Positions 6,218 to 14,359 of a stretch of DNA of 17,802 nt are shown here, in pieces. Both the position numbers and the translations under genes were made by a program. Position 1 is the stretch's first letter, and each line of letters opens with the position of its first letter. Origin of the DNA: Nitrospira sp. (GTDB taxonomy: Bacteria; Nitrospirota; Nitrospiria; Nitrospirales; Nitrospiraceae). The notes beneath the pieces are model-generated. The model saw only the letters and a list, made by a program, of their open reading frames with translations, was not told the origin of the DNA and ran no database searches. The stretch covers positions 1 through 17,802 of the forward strand of contig JAKDNQ010000022.1 in assembly GCA_030456405.1 (NCBI GenBank), written 5' to 3'.

Positions 6218-7594
6218 TTAGTGTCCCGCAGATGTCTTCTCCGCTTGCGCGGCTCGGAGATCGTTCTTCCCGGGAATCTGTGTGAGCAAGTCGGCGCGAA
6301 TCTGGAAGATGCCTGGGATCCGTTGCCCCATGGCATAGGCCAGTCCGTTGGCATGACTCCCGATCGAAAGCTTCCCGGCAATCTTTCCGTCCTTTCCCGT
6401 GGCAATAAACTCCGCTGCGGGTGTGACGAGACCGTAGGGCGCCAATGGCCCAGCCTGTTTGATCACACGCTCTTCGGCTGGGACGTTGGCCACACGGCTG
6501 ACAAACAAGTCGATGGCCTGTTGGTCCAATCTTTCAGCCGGCTGATCCTCCAAGACCCATTCGTTCTGTTGATTGATCAACACATAGTGCTCGGTTGAGG
6601 TTTTGACGGACAGCATCGCGATGTCGGTAAAGTCGATGCCAAGTAGCCGCTTGTCTTGGAACGTAAAGAGTTCCTTGGTCAAATCTCTGATCGCGGCGGG
6701 ATTCACGCGATAGAGAGGGCCGGTGGGATTCGTTTCCGCAAAGGCTTCGCCACTGGCCGGGTCCGGTTGGTATAACTTGACAGTCTGATCGCCATCGGCC
6801 GTGTGAATAGTCACTTTCACTTTTGGAGCCGTGAGCGTTTTAGCCAGCGCGTCGCGTTCAGGCCCCGGGTCGACAATGCCCAACGCCTTTAAGTCTTCGA
6901 GCCTGAACAGAAGGGCTCGTACCTCTATTTGATCGGCTGCTGCCTCAATCGGATAGCGGATCTTCCATTTACTTTTAGGTTTTTCTTGCCCTTGATAGAG
7001 CACAATTTCGGTCGTCGGGTACGTGAGACGGACACGCTCGGCGTCGCTCTGTGAGAGGGACAAGAGGTCTTTGCGGCGAAAGGTCATCAACGTTTTGTTG
7101 ATAAAGTCTTTCGGGGCCAGATTGGTGAGTAGTACTTTATGATCCGACTCACGAAGGACATACAAGGTGGACGTCAGCGGACCGCTATCTCCGATGGAGA
7201 AGGTTTCCCGTGCGGCGCCGGCTACGACCGTAATCGTGGTCACCGGATTATCCAGCCCAAAGGGGGCCAGGTTGGTCGAATGCTCCTCAACGGTGCGCGC
7301 CACAGTGCCTGTCACTAGGGCTCTGATCAAGCTTTGCACCTCCCGCTGATCGGCTTCGGTGCTGAGAGGCGCGGTCAATACCCACCCCTTCTCAGGAGCC
7401 CGAGCGAACACGAGATCCTGCTGGCCAGTCTTGATCGTAAGTCCGGAGAGACTGTCTTGATCGAACAGCAATACTTTCTTCTCGATAGTATCTTGTCGCT
7501 CATGCGATTCTTTCTGCGGAAGCTCGATGACATAGAGATACAGGCCGAGTCCGGCCAGGACGAGCGCCATAACAAATGTGGGCCAGTACCGCAT
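6218..7594 (-). CDS. DUF4340 domain protein
   Basis: This 458-residue protein has a single N-terminal transmembrane segment (about 5-22) and a large, presumably periplasmic region with two similar DUF4340-type modules. Features include WVLTAPLSTEADQREVQSL, LAPFGLDNP and, in the second half, LAPYGLVTP, which look like an internal repeat. DUF4340 proteins commonly lie directly after GldG-type genes of ABC exporters and are thought to be accessory parts of them, with no defined biochemical activity. The start lies 4 bases after the gldG-like stop with no separate ribosome-binding site, so re-initiation is likely. Confidence 0.85.
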   Translation of the reverse strand: MRYWPTFVMALVLAGLGLYLYVIELPQKESHERQDTIEKKVLLFDQDSLSGLTIKTGQQDLVFARAPEKGWVLTAPLSTEADQREVQSLIRALVTGTVARTVEEHSTNLAPFGLDNPVTTITVVAGAARETFSIGDSGPLTSTLYVLRESDHKVLLTNLAPKDFINKTLMTFRRKDLLSLSQSDAERVRLTYPTTEIVLYQGQEKPKSKWKIRYPIEAAADQIEVRALLFRLEDLKALGIVDPGPERDALAKTLTAPKVKVTIHTADGDQTVKLYQPDPASGEAFAETNPTGPLYRVNPAAIRDLTKELFTFQDKRLLGIDFTDIAMLSVKTSTEHYVLINQQNEWVLEDQPAERLDQQAIDLFVSRVANVPAEERVIKQAGPLAPYGLVTPAAEFIATGKDGKIAGKLSIGSHANGLAYAMGQRIPGIFQIRADLLTQIPGKNDLRAAQAEKTSAGH

Positions 7595-7598
7595 CGAT

Positions 7599-9122
7599 CT
7601 AGAGTCGCCGACGTTTGCGCCACACCATGAAGCCAGAGAAAACCATGGCGGCCGGCAAGAGAATAACCTGGAGATAGAGCAAAACTCTTTCCTGTAGTGG
7701 GTTGGGGGTAAACGGTCGAAGCGCGGAGTCCCTTGGAACGATCGCCAGAATATTCCGTTCTTCAGCCAGCCACCCGGCCGAATGGAGGAAAAAGTCGCTG
7801 TTACCTGGAAAATTCACGAAGGCATTGGTCGCGAACGTGGAATTGCCGATGACGACAATGGCCGGACGAGGCTTGCCTTCCTCCGGCGCAACTTTAGGCG
7901 CAATGGCCACGGCCATCGGCAGGGGGCCTTTGATGTCTTCTTTTTCATCGAGGTTGACGACGCGGCCTTTCAGATCGGTTTCTGCCCAGCTGTTCGGCGA
8001 TGTTCTGGCGAGCGGCACAAAGTCCCATGCGCTGCCGGCCTGTTCATCGAAGGTAATATGCCGCGCAAGAGGAAACAGCACGGCGGCGGAAAGATCCTGC
8101 GTAATTTCATGCTCGGTGAATGTGCGGACAAGCAGGGACGTCAAATCGCCTTGAGCTAATCGGTCTTGGAGATCGACGAGGACGCCAGGGCCGACTCCCA
8201 GCCCCCACCGCTTGAGCAGGGGATTCAGGTCGGCCTGTGTATCCGGATCGATGAGCAGCAGGAGATGGCCGCCCTTTTCCACATAGGTGTGAATCCGTTC
8301 CTGTTCCTCGATCGTCACCGGCCGGCGCGGCCCGGCTACGATGAGGATGGCCGTGCGATCCGGCACGGCAGGCTCCTTGAGCAAGCTGAGGGTGCCGACG
8401 TCGTACCCCTGCTTAAACAAAATCTCTCTGGCGGCAGAGAGTCCGGTTCGCTCCCGATCGTCAAGGCTCGGTTCCCCGTGCCCTTCGAGAAAGAGCACAC
8501 GCTTCTTACCATCTTGAGACACACGGATCAGCGCCCCGGTCAGTTCCGCTTCCGAGGGCGCGTTGACCCGAACGCTCTGCCCGACGCTTTCGAACACGGC
8601 GGTATCGGTTCGAGTAATGCCGTATTGCTGGGCGATTTTCGGCTGCCGTTCCGGGTCGACGAACTCTACGGAAATCTTCGAGCTGGCTTGCCGATAACTA
8701 TCCAGCCGTTCTTTGTATGACTGGTAGCCGGGGTCCTTTTCTCTGGTGAAGACGGTCACGGTCACGTCACGTGGAAGACTCCGCAACAGGCGATGTGTTT
8801 GCGGGGCGAGGGTGAAGTTCTGGTTTTCCGACAGATCCCAACGAATGGAGTGGCGGGCGGCCAGAAAATTGACGACCACGAGAATGCCGATGAACAAAAG
8901 GATCATCAGCAGACTGTTGGCCCCCACACGCGTAGAGCGGCGAGCGGAGAAGGCTTTCAGTCCGCTGAAATGAGCGATAAAAGAGACGAGGAGGCAGAGG
9001 AGAGCCGCCCCTTCCAAAAGGCCAGCCAGCCAAAGTTTTTCCGGAACGAGACTATAACCGACCGCTCCGGCCGCACCCAAGGCTACGCCGATCACGCCAA
9101 GAGGAAGCGTCTTGAGGTTCAT
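7599..9122 (-). CDS. GldG-family ABC transporter auxiliary protein
   Basis: This 507-residue protein has three N-terminal hydrophobic segments (about residues 5-25, 27-50 and 63-85). A long extracytoplasmic region of the ABC_transp_aux/GldG type follows, containing RVLFLEGHGEPSL and ILIVAGPRRPVTIEEQERI. One C-terminal membrane segment ends in WRKRRRL. GldG is known as part of the GldAFG ABC complex of gliding Bacteroidota. Relatives in non-gliding bacteria are widespread and of unknown substrate. The ATG at 9122 is chosen because it overlaps the permease stop as ATGA and begins the hydrophobic N terminus. The open frame continues 111 codons upstream, but that part lies inside the permease gene and reads like an out-of-frame translation. 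Confidence 0.87.
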   Translation of the reverse strand: MNLKTLPLGVIGVALGAAGAVGYSLVPEKLWLAGLLEGAALLCLLVSFIAHFSGLKAFSARRSTRVGANSLLMILLFIGILVVVNFLAARHSIRWDLSENQNFTLAPQTHRLLRSLPRDVTVTVFTREKDPGYQSYKERLDSYRQASSKISVEFVDPERQPKIAQQYGITRTDTAVFESVGQSVRVNAPSEAELTGALIRVSQDGKKRVLFLEGHGEPSLDDRERTGLSAAREILFKQGYDVGTLSLLKEPAVPDRTAILIVAGPRRPVTIEEQERIHTYVEKGGHLLLLIDPDTQADLNPLLKRWGLGVGPGVLVDLQDRLAQGDLTSLLVRTFTEHEITQDLSAAVLFPLARHITFDEQAGSAWDFVPLARTSPNSWAETDLKGRVVNLDEKEDIKGPLPMAVAIAPKVAPEEGKPRPAIVVIGNSTFATNAFVNFPGNSDFFLHSAGWLAEERNILAIVPRDSALRPFTPNPLQERVLLYLQVILLPAAMVFSGFMVWRKRRRL

Positions 9123-9886
9123 TTCCACCGTGCCGAGTCCACGACTCGGTCCGCCAAAAAGAGCATCAAGGCCAAGCTGCTGAAAAAATATACGAGGTCT
9201 TTTGTATCGATCAGCCCGCGCACCAAGTGGTCGTAGTGCTCCATGAATGAAAGATACGAGACGGCTTGCCCGATTGCCGTATCCCCGAGCAGCGAGCCCA
9301 AGCCTGCCAGAAGCCACAAAACCAGTAAGAAACCAATGCTCACAAACGCCGCAACAATCTGGTTTTCTGTCAATGCCGACGCCAGCACACCGACAGAGAG
9401 AAAGAGGGCGCCCAGCAAGACGAGTCCCAGATAACCGGTCAGCACGGGATACCAATCGAAATCACAGAAGAGGGCGAGCACGAGCGGTACCAGGCCGGTC
9501 AGCCCGAGTAATCCCAGAAAAAGAAGAAAGACGCTCATGAACTTCCCTGCCACGATCTCGTTGATGCCGACCGGAGAGGTCAGCAACAGTTCGAAGGTGC
9601 GCAGTTTGCGCTCTTCAGCAAAGAGGCGCATCGTCAGGATCGGCAAGACAATCAAAAGGATAAATCGTGTGCTGGCGAATAGATTCCGGAAGACCAGGTC
9701 GTTCAGATTGATCTGCGCGCTGCCTTGCACCTGCATCAGCTGAATCGCCTGAGCTCCGGCAAATACCACATAGAGATAGGCGAGCAGTCCCACGATCAGG
9801 AGAAACACGGCTCCCACGGCATAGACTACGGGCGACACGAAGTACGATCGCAGCTCTTTTGCAATGATGGCCTGGACTGGTGTCAT
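9119..9886 (-). CDS. ABC-2 type permease (GldF-like)
   Basis: This 255-residue protein has six hydrophobic segments, beginning with VVYAVGAVFLLIVGLLAYLY and ending near FFSSLALMLFLADRV. Between segments 2 and 3 it carries MRLFAEERKLRTFELLLTSP, the typical ABC-2 cytoplasmic coupling motif (EER...T.ELLLTSP). It should form the membrane channel of the exporter with the neighbouring ATPase. The start overlaps the ATPase stop by 4 bases and its own stop overlaps the gldG-like start by 4 bases. Confidence 0.9.
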   Translation of the reverse strand: MTPVQAIIAKELRSYFVSPVVYAVGAVFLLIVGLLAYLYVVFAGAQAIQLMQVQGSAQINLNDLVFRNLFASTRFILLIVLPILTMRLFAEERKLRTFELLLTSPVGINEIVAGKFMSVFLLFLGLLGLTGLVPLVLALFCDFDWYPVLTGYLGLVLLGALFLSVGVLASALTENQIVAAFVSIGFLLVLWLLAGLGSLLGDTAIGQAVSYLSFMEHYDHLVRGLIDTKDLVYFFSSLALMLFLADRVVDSARWK

Positions 9887-10863
9887 GCTGGTTGGCCTGT
9901 CGACTCCACTGAAGCAAGCACTGGGTCCGGCGCGAGGCCTTCCTCATGCCTCGTGAGTTGGAGGAAGACGTCCTCTAACGTCATGGAAATCGCTTTCAGT
10001 TCAAGTAGACCCCACCCGCTGGTGACCGCCAGGCGAGCGATCTCTTCACGCACATCCCGACCAAGCTCGCATTCCAACAGAAAAGTACCGGAGTCGCCGC
10101 CCGCGAACACGTTCTGGACACCCTGCACTGCCCTCAATCGGTTCTCGGTGTCCGCGGCGGGAGATTTGAGGGTCAGCGAGATCTTTTCGGACTGGCGCAG
10201 ACGCGCGGAAAGTTGCTCCGGTGTATCTTCGGCCACAATACGCCCACCGCTGATGATGACAACACGCTGGCACACGGCCGTCGCTTCGGGAAGGATATGG
10301 GTGCTCAGAATGACGGAATGGGACCCAGCGAGGTTCTTGATCAATTCTCGAATCTCAATAATCTGTTTCGGATCGAGCCCCACGGTCGGTTCATCCAAGA
10401 TTAACACTTGTGGATCGTGCAACAGCGCTTGAGCCAAACCGACACGCTGGCGGTATCCACGAGATAGATTTCCGATGAGCCGGTGTTGCACCGTGCCAAG
10501 TCCGAGCCGTTCGATCTCACGCTCCATGGAGGACGTAAGGATATGGCCACCCAGACCCCGGAGGCGGCCTACGAACCGAAGATACTCTGTGACCGTCAAT
10601 TCCTGATAGACAGGCGGAGTTTCCGGCAAATAGCCTATTCGGCGTTTCACTTCCATCGGCTGATCGGCACAATCGAACCCCGCCACCCGTGCCGCCCCTT
10701 CCGTCGCAGGCATAAAGCAGGTCAAAATACGCATGGTGGTGGTTTTACCAGCCCCATTCGGGCCCAGGAACGCCAGCACCTCGCCCTTAGCAACCGAGAA
10801 ACTGACACGATCGAGGGCGGTATGTTGTCCATACCGTTTCGTAATCTGTTGGACTTCAATCAT
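9883..10863 (-). CDS. ABC transporter ATP-binding protein (GldA-like)
   Basis: This 326-residue protein has a full ABC ATPase domain: Walker A GPNGAGKTT at 34-42, signature LSRGYRQRVGLAQAL, Walker B VLILDEPTVGLDP and switch histidine STHIL. A C-terminal extension of about 100 residues is of the kind found in GldA/NatA-type exporters. The ATG at 10863 is chosen because it begins with MIEVQQITKRYG, the normal family start. A longer TTG-started frame at 10932 adds 23 residues unlike the family. It is the first gene of the minus-strand cluster, with a promoter about 80-110 bases upstream. The transported substrate cannot be read from the sequence. Confidence 0.92.
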   Translation of the reverse strand: MIEVQQITKRYGQHTALDRVSFSVAKGEVLAFLGPNGAGKTTTMRILTCFMPATEGAARVAGFDCADQPMEVKRRIGYLPETPPVYQELTVTEYLRFVGRLRGLGGHILTSSMEREIERLGLGTVQHRLIGNLSRGYRQRVGLAQALLHDPQVLILDEPTVGLDPKQIIEIRELIKNLAGSHSVILSTHILPEATAVCQRVVIISGGRIVAEDTPEQLSARLRQSEKISLTLKSPAADTENRLRAVQGVQNVFAGGDSGTFLLECELGRDVREEIARLAVTSGWGLLELKAISMTLEDVFLQLTRHEEGLAPDPVLASVESTGQPA

Positions 10864-10941
10864 ATATGGTGAGTGGATCGATGACGTTGGAGAGTGTTGC
10901 CGCCGGGTTGATCGCGGTCCCCTCACAGGCAACAGGCGCGC

Positions 10942-10970
10942 ATCTTACTCAGTCGGATTAGGTCAGTCAA
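10942..10970 (-). promoter_or_regulatory. Promoter of the ABC-pafA-M23 cluster
   Basis: On the minus strand, TTGACT (10970-10965) and TAAGAT (10947-10942) are separated by 17 bases. The transcript would start near 10935, about 70 bases before the ATPase start codon. It is the only good candidate in the divergent intergenic region on this strand. Confidence 0.55.
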
Positions 10971-10998
10971 TATCGATCAATCTCCAATAGTCTATCGC

Positions 10999-11027
10999 TT
11001 TACACATTTTCTCCATCCTGCTAGAGT
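10999..11027 (+). promoter_or_regulatory. Promoter of the small secreted protein gene
   Basis: TTTACA (10999-11004) and TAGAGT (11022-11027) lie 17 bases apart, about 40 bases before the start codon at 11069. It is arranged back to back with the promoter of the ABC cluster. Confidence 0.5.
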
Positions 11028-11068
11028 TCCTACGCATATACGACAGGCCCGCCTAATGAGATCGATTG

Positions 11069-11416
11069 ATGAACATGATACGCCGGACGAACGGAGCACT
11101 ATTCACAATCGCTGCGTTGATGGTGCTACTGCTCTGTATTCCCCCAAGCAGTGAGGCGGCCACCGGACGGACCTACCGGGTTCATGGCCAAGTGATAGCA
11201 GTGAACGTCGCCCAAACACCCCATATGATTGTCGTCAAGACACCGCTGACGACACATGACGACATGACTGTGGGGGCCAAGGTCACATCACAAACGAGGA
11301 TTATACGAAAAGGGAAACGAATCGCGCTTCAGGCCATTCGTATTGGGGAACGGGTGTGGCTGACCTATATCAAACAGCGGGACGGAGTCTTTGCTCAAAT
11401 TATTCAAACCCAGTAG
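11069..11416 (+). CDS. Small secreted protein of unknown function
   Basis: This 115-residue protein has a clear signal peptide (basic MNMIRR, hydrophobic core to about residue 27, likely cleavage after SSEA at about 31). The mature part of about 84 residues is predicted beta-rich: TYRVHGQVIAVNV, HMIVVKTPL, GAKVTSQTRIIRKGKRI and AIRIGERVWLTYIKQRDGVFAQII. This alternation resembles small OB- or DUF5666-like domains, but the match is only by eye. A TTG directly before the ATG could also start it, and a second ATG lies two codons later. GAG at 11058-11060 is a weak ribosome-binding site. Confidence 0.7.
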   Translation: MNMIRRTNGALFTIAALMVLLLCIPPSSEAATGRTYRVHGQVIAVNVAQTPHMIVVKTPLTTHDDMTVGAKVTSQTRIIRKGKRIALQAIRIGERVWLTYIKQRDGVFAQIIQTQ

Positions 11417-11562
11417 CCCATCTAATTCAAGCCGTGATGGCCATGCCTTCCATGTGCGAGGACTACGGAGCTGAACCACAAAGGTTGTCTTCGAGGCAGC
11501 GAACAGCAAGCCGGTTTTCACCCCTGCCCCCATCAGCCGTCCGTGTTAGTACCAATCATGGG

Positions 11563-11592
11563 TTGACTGGCCCACGTACTTTCTTCTATATA
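11563..11592 (+). promoter_or_regulatory. Sigma70-like promoter of rlpA
   Basis: TTGACT (11563-11568) and TATATA (11587-11592) are separated by 18 bases. Both are near consensus. Transcription would start close to 11600, leaving a leader of about 200 bases before rlpA. Confidence 0.6.
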
Positions 11593-11596
11593 TGCT

Positions 11597-11797
11597 CCTG
11601 CTAGGTGAGCAGGCCAGCCAAGTTTTCGGTTCATTGACGTAGAGCTCCTTGTTAGTCGTTCCTGCCTCGTTCAGCCTAAAGTATGGGGCAGGGCTACCCT
11701 TTCGGTATTGTAGGACTTTAGGCTGAGCCGTATTGTGGGGGCACGCGGACCATGATCCTGCGTGCCAGCCGATTCAACCAGGAACAAGAGGTACCAG
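11597..11797 (+). promoter_or_regulatory. Hairpin-rich leader upstream of rlpA
   Basis: Three hairpins follow the promoter. CCTGCT/AGCAGG (11597-11602 and 11608-11613) sits at the predicted transcript start. TCAGCCTAAAG/CTTTAGGCTGA (11671-11681 and 11716-11726) has perfect 11-base arms around a 34-base loop with its own AGGG/CCCT mini-stem. GGCACGC/GCGTGCC (11740-11746 and 11760-11766) is extended inward by GGA/TCC. None is followed by a T-run and no known riboswitch class is recognised. It may be a regulatory 5' leader or an inserted repeat. Confidence 0.45.
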
Positions 11798-12469
11798 ATG
11801 GCCCTTCGAATTCATGGAAGCAGCCGGCAAGTGTTCTGGGCAATGGGTCTTAGCCTAGGGATGTTTCTGAGCGCCTGTTCGTGGGTTCCCAAGGGAGTTT
11901 CTCAATTGGATGTAGGGATTGAGGAGCGCGGGGTGGCCTCCTGGTATGGGGAATGGTTTCATGGCAAGCAAGCGGCCAACGGCGAATTATTCGACATGGA
12001 GGCATTGACCGCAGCCCATCGGACGCTTCCACTCGGAAGCGTGGTCCGAGTCGTGAATTTAGCAAACGGGAAGTATCTCCACGTACGAATCACTGACCGT
12101 GGCCCCTACGTCAACAACCGGATCCTGGATCTCTCGCGTGGCGCTGCCGCTCGGCTAGGAATGATGGAAGAAGGCCTATCCCACGTACGAATTCAATTGG
12201 TTGGAGAACGCCGACCCGCAGCCCTTCTCTCTTCTGAGGCAAGAGCGGCCGCATCGGTTGCTCTTATCCTCGGGCCAGAACAAGTCCCCTCAGGCTCCCC
12301 CGAGTCCCTTCCGTCAACAGCTTGGAAAAAATTTGACCCGCTGCTGGTGTCTTCCCTTCGGCTGCCTCCTGGCGATATCTGGTTCCAGCAACGTACCCGA
12401 CGTGTGATGGGAATGCAATCGGCAGATCATACCGACCGTACCGAAATTGCTACTGTCATTTTCAGCTAG
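11798..12469 (+). CDS. RlpA-family septal ring lipoprotein
   Basis: This 223-residue protein has a lipoprotein signal with lipobox LSAC (C27). A double-psi beta-barrel of the RlpA type follows at about 43-140: GVASWYGEWFHGKQAANGE, LTAAHRTLPLGSVVRV and ITDRGPYVNNRILDLSRGAAARLGM. RlpA proteins are outer-membrane lipoproteins, and some are lytic transglycosylases acting on stem-peptide-free glycan at the septum. The conserved aspartate in ITDRGP is present. The usual C-terminal SPOR domain is absent: the last 80 residues show no such fold. The ATG at 11798 is supported by GAGG at 11788-11791; the frame opens earlier at GTG 11762, inside the last leader hairpin, and would spoil the signal peptide. 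Confidence 0.88.
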   Translation: MALRIHGSSRQVFWAMGLSLGMFLSACSWVPKGVSQLDVGIEERGVASWYGEWFHGKQAANGELFDMEALTAAHRTLPLGSVVRVVNLANGKYLHVRITDRGPYVNNRILDLSRGAAARLGMMEEGLSHVRIQLVGERRPAALLSSEARAAASVALILGPEQVPSGSPESLPSTAWKKFDPLLVSSLRLPPGDIWFQQRTRRVMGMQSADHTDRTEIATVIFS

Positions 12470-12523
12470 CCCTCCCCCTGAACCGCCCAAGATAGCAGCG
12501 TGCGCGAGTGATTCATTCCTATA

Positions 12524-12991
12524 CTAAATCCACTCCGTAGGCTCACGTGTCGGTCGTTCAGCCAACCGCCTGGCCAGCGCCTCTCGAATTGCCTGACTCA
12601 CACGATCGATCTCTCCAAGCTCTAATACGGGAACAATCCAGGCATCTGCCGGTTCCAGTTCAATGCGATAGTGGTTCTTCCTCGTCGAGAACCACTCGAT
12701 ATACGGATGAGGCGCGAGGTTCGGGTGAGGATCGAACGAAATCAAGTTGACATCCCCGATCTGCGGATTTTCCATGTCACCAATCACCTGCCCGGCAAGA
12801 TCCTCGTCTTCAAACCGGGGATTCCGAAACTGAATGACCTGCTTCGCGATATCGGGTTTGAAGTTCCCCCGTAAATACACATCCACAGGACCGATCACCG
12901 CAAACACAATCCGTCCCACGATCGTCCCATCAACGCGATTATCAAGAAACCCTTCCTGCACCCAACGTCCATTCCCAAATTTCTGTGCCAT
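12524..12991 (-). CDS. Conserved-looking hypothetical protein
   Basis: This 155-residue soluble protein has no signal peptide or membrane segment. It has an N-terminal MAQKFGNGRWVQEGFLDNR, a central beta-rich part (GTIVGRIVFAVIGPVDVYLRGNF), an acidic stretch FEDEDLAGQVIGDMENPQIGDVNLISFDPHPN, and a C-terminal arginine-rich helix. I recognise no family. The ATG at 12991 is preserved by GGGAG at 12996-13000. A longer frame from 13030 adds 13 residues without a ribosome-binding site. It converges on rlpA with only 54 bases between the stops and no visible terminator. Confidence 0.7.
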   Translation of the reverse strand: MAQKFGNGRWVQEGFLDNRVDGTIVGRIVFAVIGPVDVYLRGNFKPDIAKQVIQFRNPRFEDEDLAGQVIGDMENPQIGDVNLISFDPHPNLAPHPYIEWFSTRKNHYRIELEPADAWIVPVLELGEIDRVSQAIREALARRLAERPTREPTEWI

Positions 12992-13089
12992 CGAACTCCC
13001 TGTAACGAGTCTACCCTCGTTGTTCATCATTATTCATCGACAATCCCACATAACGGATACCACGCGAAAATTACGCCTTCTCCTCTTGC

Positions 13090-13959
13090 CTACGCAGGCT
13101 GGACCTTGCCGACGGGGGGCAATGACGATTGTGGACCGCTCCCAAAAGCACCCACCAACACTGCCAGCAATATCAATCCACCCCCGATCCACCCCTGTGC
13201 GTCCAATGTCTCGCCAAGAAAGTACCAGGAGAGCCCCGCCGCATAGGCCGGTTCTGACGCAAAGATCAATGCCACTTGTTGCGCAGGAACAATCCGCTGT
13301 ACCCACATTTGAATGGCAAAGGCCCCCGTCGCAAGTCCTCCGGTTACCCCGAGTCCGACCAACAACAACGCCGTCGGCGTAAATGCATGCACCGGGGCCT
13401 GTTCAACCAGCAAGGCGGGTAACAACAGACCGACCATTGCCATCATTTGCCAGGCAAATAGGGAGGGAGCATCAACCTCACGCGTAAACCGTTCCAGACA
13501 GGCAATATGCGCAGCAAATGCCGCGGCACAGCCGAGAGTCAAGACATCGCCAAGATTCCCGGATCCGCTGGGCTTCACCAACAGCCAGAGACCCACAGTA
13601 GCGATTCCAGTGGCCAACCACACGCGCCGGTCGAACCGACGCAAAATTAATGGCACAATGATGACATACAACGCTGTAATGAAAGCGGAATTCGATGCGG
13701 TCGTATAATGGAGTCCTACTGTCTGGAGAAGATAGCCGAGGAAGAGCCAGCACGACGCGATCGTACTTGCCCTCAAAAGCGCCGGCTCGCGGTGCAAGCG
13801 AAGTCTCCATAACAAAAACCCGCCCCCGACCAGCAATGCCCCCAGGAGAAACCTGAGAAACAGAAACGACAGCGGCGGAATTTGCTCCAACACCGCTTTC
13901 GTAGCAGGGAACGTCGCCCCCCAGATGAACGTTGTCAGCAGGAGTGCGAGTCGTGGCAT
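13090..13959 (-). CDS. EamA/DMT-family transporter
   Basis: This 289-residue, very hydrophobic protein has about ten transmembrane segments in two EamA repeats. The first opens with LALLLTTFIWGATFPATKAVL. The pattern YTTASNSAFITALYVIIVPLI and the second-repeat pattern VALIFASEPAYAAGLSWYFLGETL are typical of drug/metabolite exporters. It is an inner-membrane permease and the substrate is not predictable. It stands alone, with a 19-base-arm inverted repeat just upstream of its start (13972-14040). Confidence 0.88.
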   Translation of the reverse strand: MPRLALLLTTFIWGATFPATKAVLEQIPPLSFLFLRFLLGALLVGGGFLLWRLRLHREPALLRASTIASCWLFLGYLLQTVGLHYTTASNSAFITALYVIIVPLILRRFDRRVWLATGIATVGLWLLVKPSGSGNLGDVLTLGCAAAFAAHIACLERFTREVDAPSLFAWQMMAMVGLLLPALLVEQAPVHAFTPTALLLVGLGVTGGLATGAFAIQMWVQRIVPAQQVALIFASEPAYAAGLSWYFLGETLDAQGWIGGGLILLAVLVGAFGSGPQSSLPPVGKVQPA

Positions 13960-13971
13960 GGAATCAAAAGA

Positions 13972-14040
13972 GTGCTGAGGGTTGAGTGCTGGGTTTGAAT
14001 CTCAGGAATTACTCAGCACTGAGCACTCAAGACTCAGCAC
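13972..14040. repeat. Imperfect inverted repeat, GTGCTGAG type
   Basis: Positions 13972-13990 (GTGCTGAG, then TTGAGTGCT after two bases) pair with 14022-14040, matching at 17 of 19 positions with the two central ones mismatched. A further ACTCAGCACT lies in the loop at 14011-14020. It fills the gap between the small gene at 14048 and the transporter gene, so it may act as a terminator-like or mobile miniature element. Confidence 0.65.
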
Positions 14041-14047
14041 TGCCTCG

Positions 14048-14257
14048 TCACGCCTTGCACAGAGGGCAACGGCGCTGTTCTGTCGTTCCGGCCTGCTCCA
14101 TCGCTGCTAACGCTCGCGTCTTATCCGGGTAATCGAACCATCCGCCTTCCCAAAAATCGCTTGAGGAGCCGATCGATGTAGACGGCACTTCGGAACAACG
14201 CTCCTTATGGAGGGTGACCCGGTCGATCGAACGCGCGATGTGGATCCAGTAGGTCAT
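14048..14257 (-). CDS. Small hypothetical protein with a C-terminal CPLC motif
   Basis: This 69-residue protein begins MTYWIHIARSIDRVTLHKERC and ends RRCPLCKA. Three cysteines (one near residue 22, two in CPLC) could bind a metal, but a fourth ligand is not obvious. No family is recognised. The ATG at 14257 is preferred because upstream in-frame codons translate the inverted repeat at 14281-14294. A Shine-Dalgarno is not clear, so expression is less certain than for its neighbours. Confidence 0.5.
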   Translation of the reverse strand: MTYWIHIARSIDRVTLHKERCSEVPSTSIGSSSDFWEGGWFDYPDKTRALAAMEQAGTTEQRRCPLCKA

Positions 14258-14280
14258 GGTGGGAAGAGTGACGGGTGAAC

Positions 14281-14349
14281 GGTAAGGGGTGAGGGGCAAC
14301 ATGGACAAAAAATCGTGAGTCTTTTACTCCTTACTCCTCACCCTTTACC
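14281..14349. repeat. Imperfect inverted repeat, GGTAAGGGGTGAGG type
   Basis: GGTAAGGGGTGAGG (14281-14294) pairs with CCTCACCCTTTACC (14336-14349) with one mismatch, around a 41-base loop that itself contains TTACTCCTTACTCC. It lies between two small minus-strand genes. The low-complexity T/C-rich look suggests a dispersed intergenic element. Confidence 0.6.
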
Positions 14350-14359
14350 CCTCACTGGC

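Noticed and set aside
5495..6598. Plus-strand frame of 367 codons
   Set aside because: It is antisense to pafA and the end of the DUF4340 gene, both of which have strong family motifs.
9123..9455. 111-codon N-terminal extension of the GldG-like gene
   Set aside because: It lies within the permease gene in another frame; the ATG at 9122 begins the conserved hydrophobic N terminus and overlaps the permease stop as ATGA.
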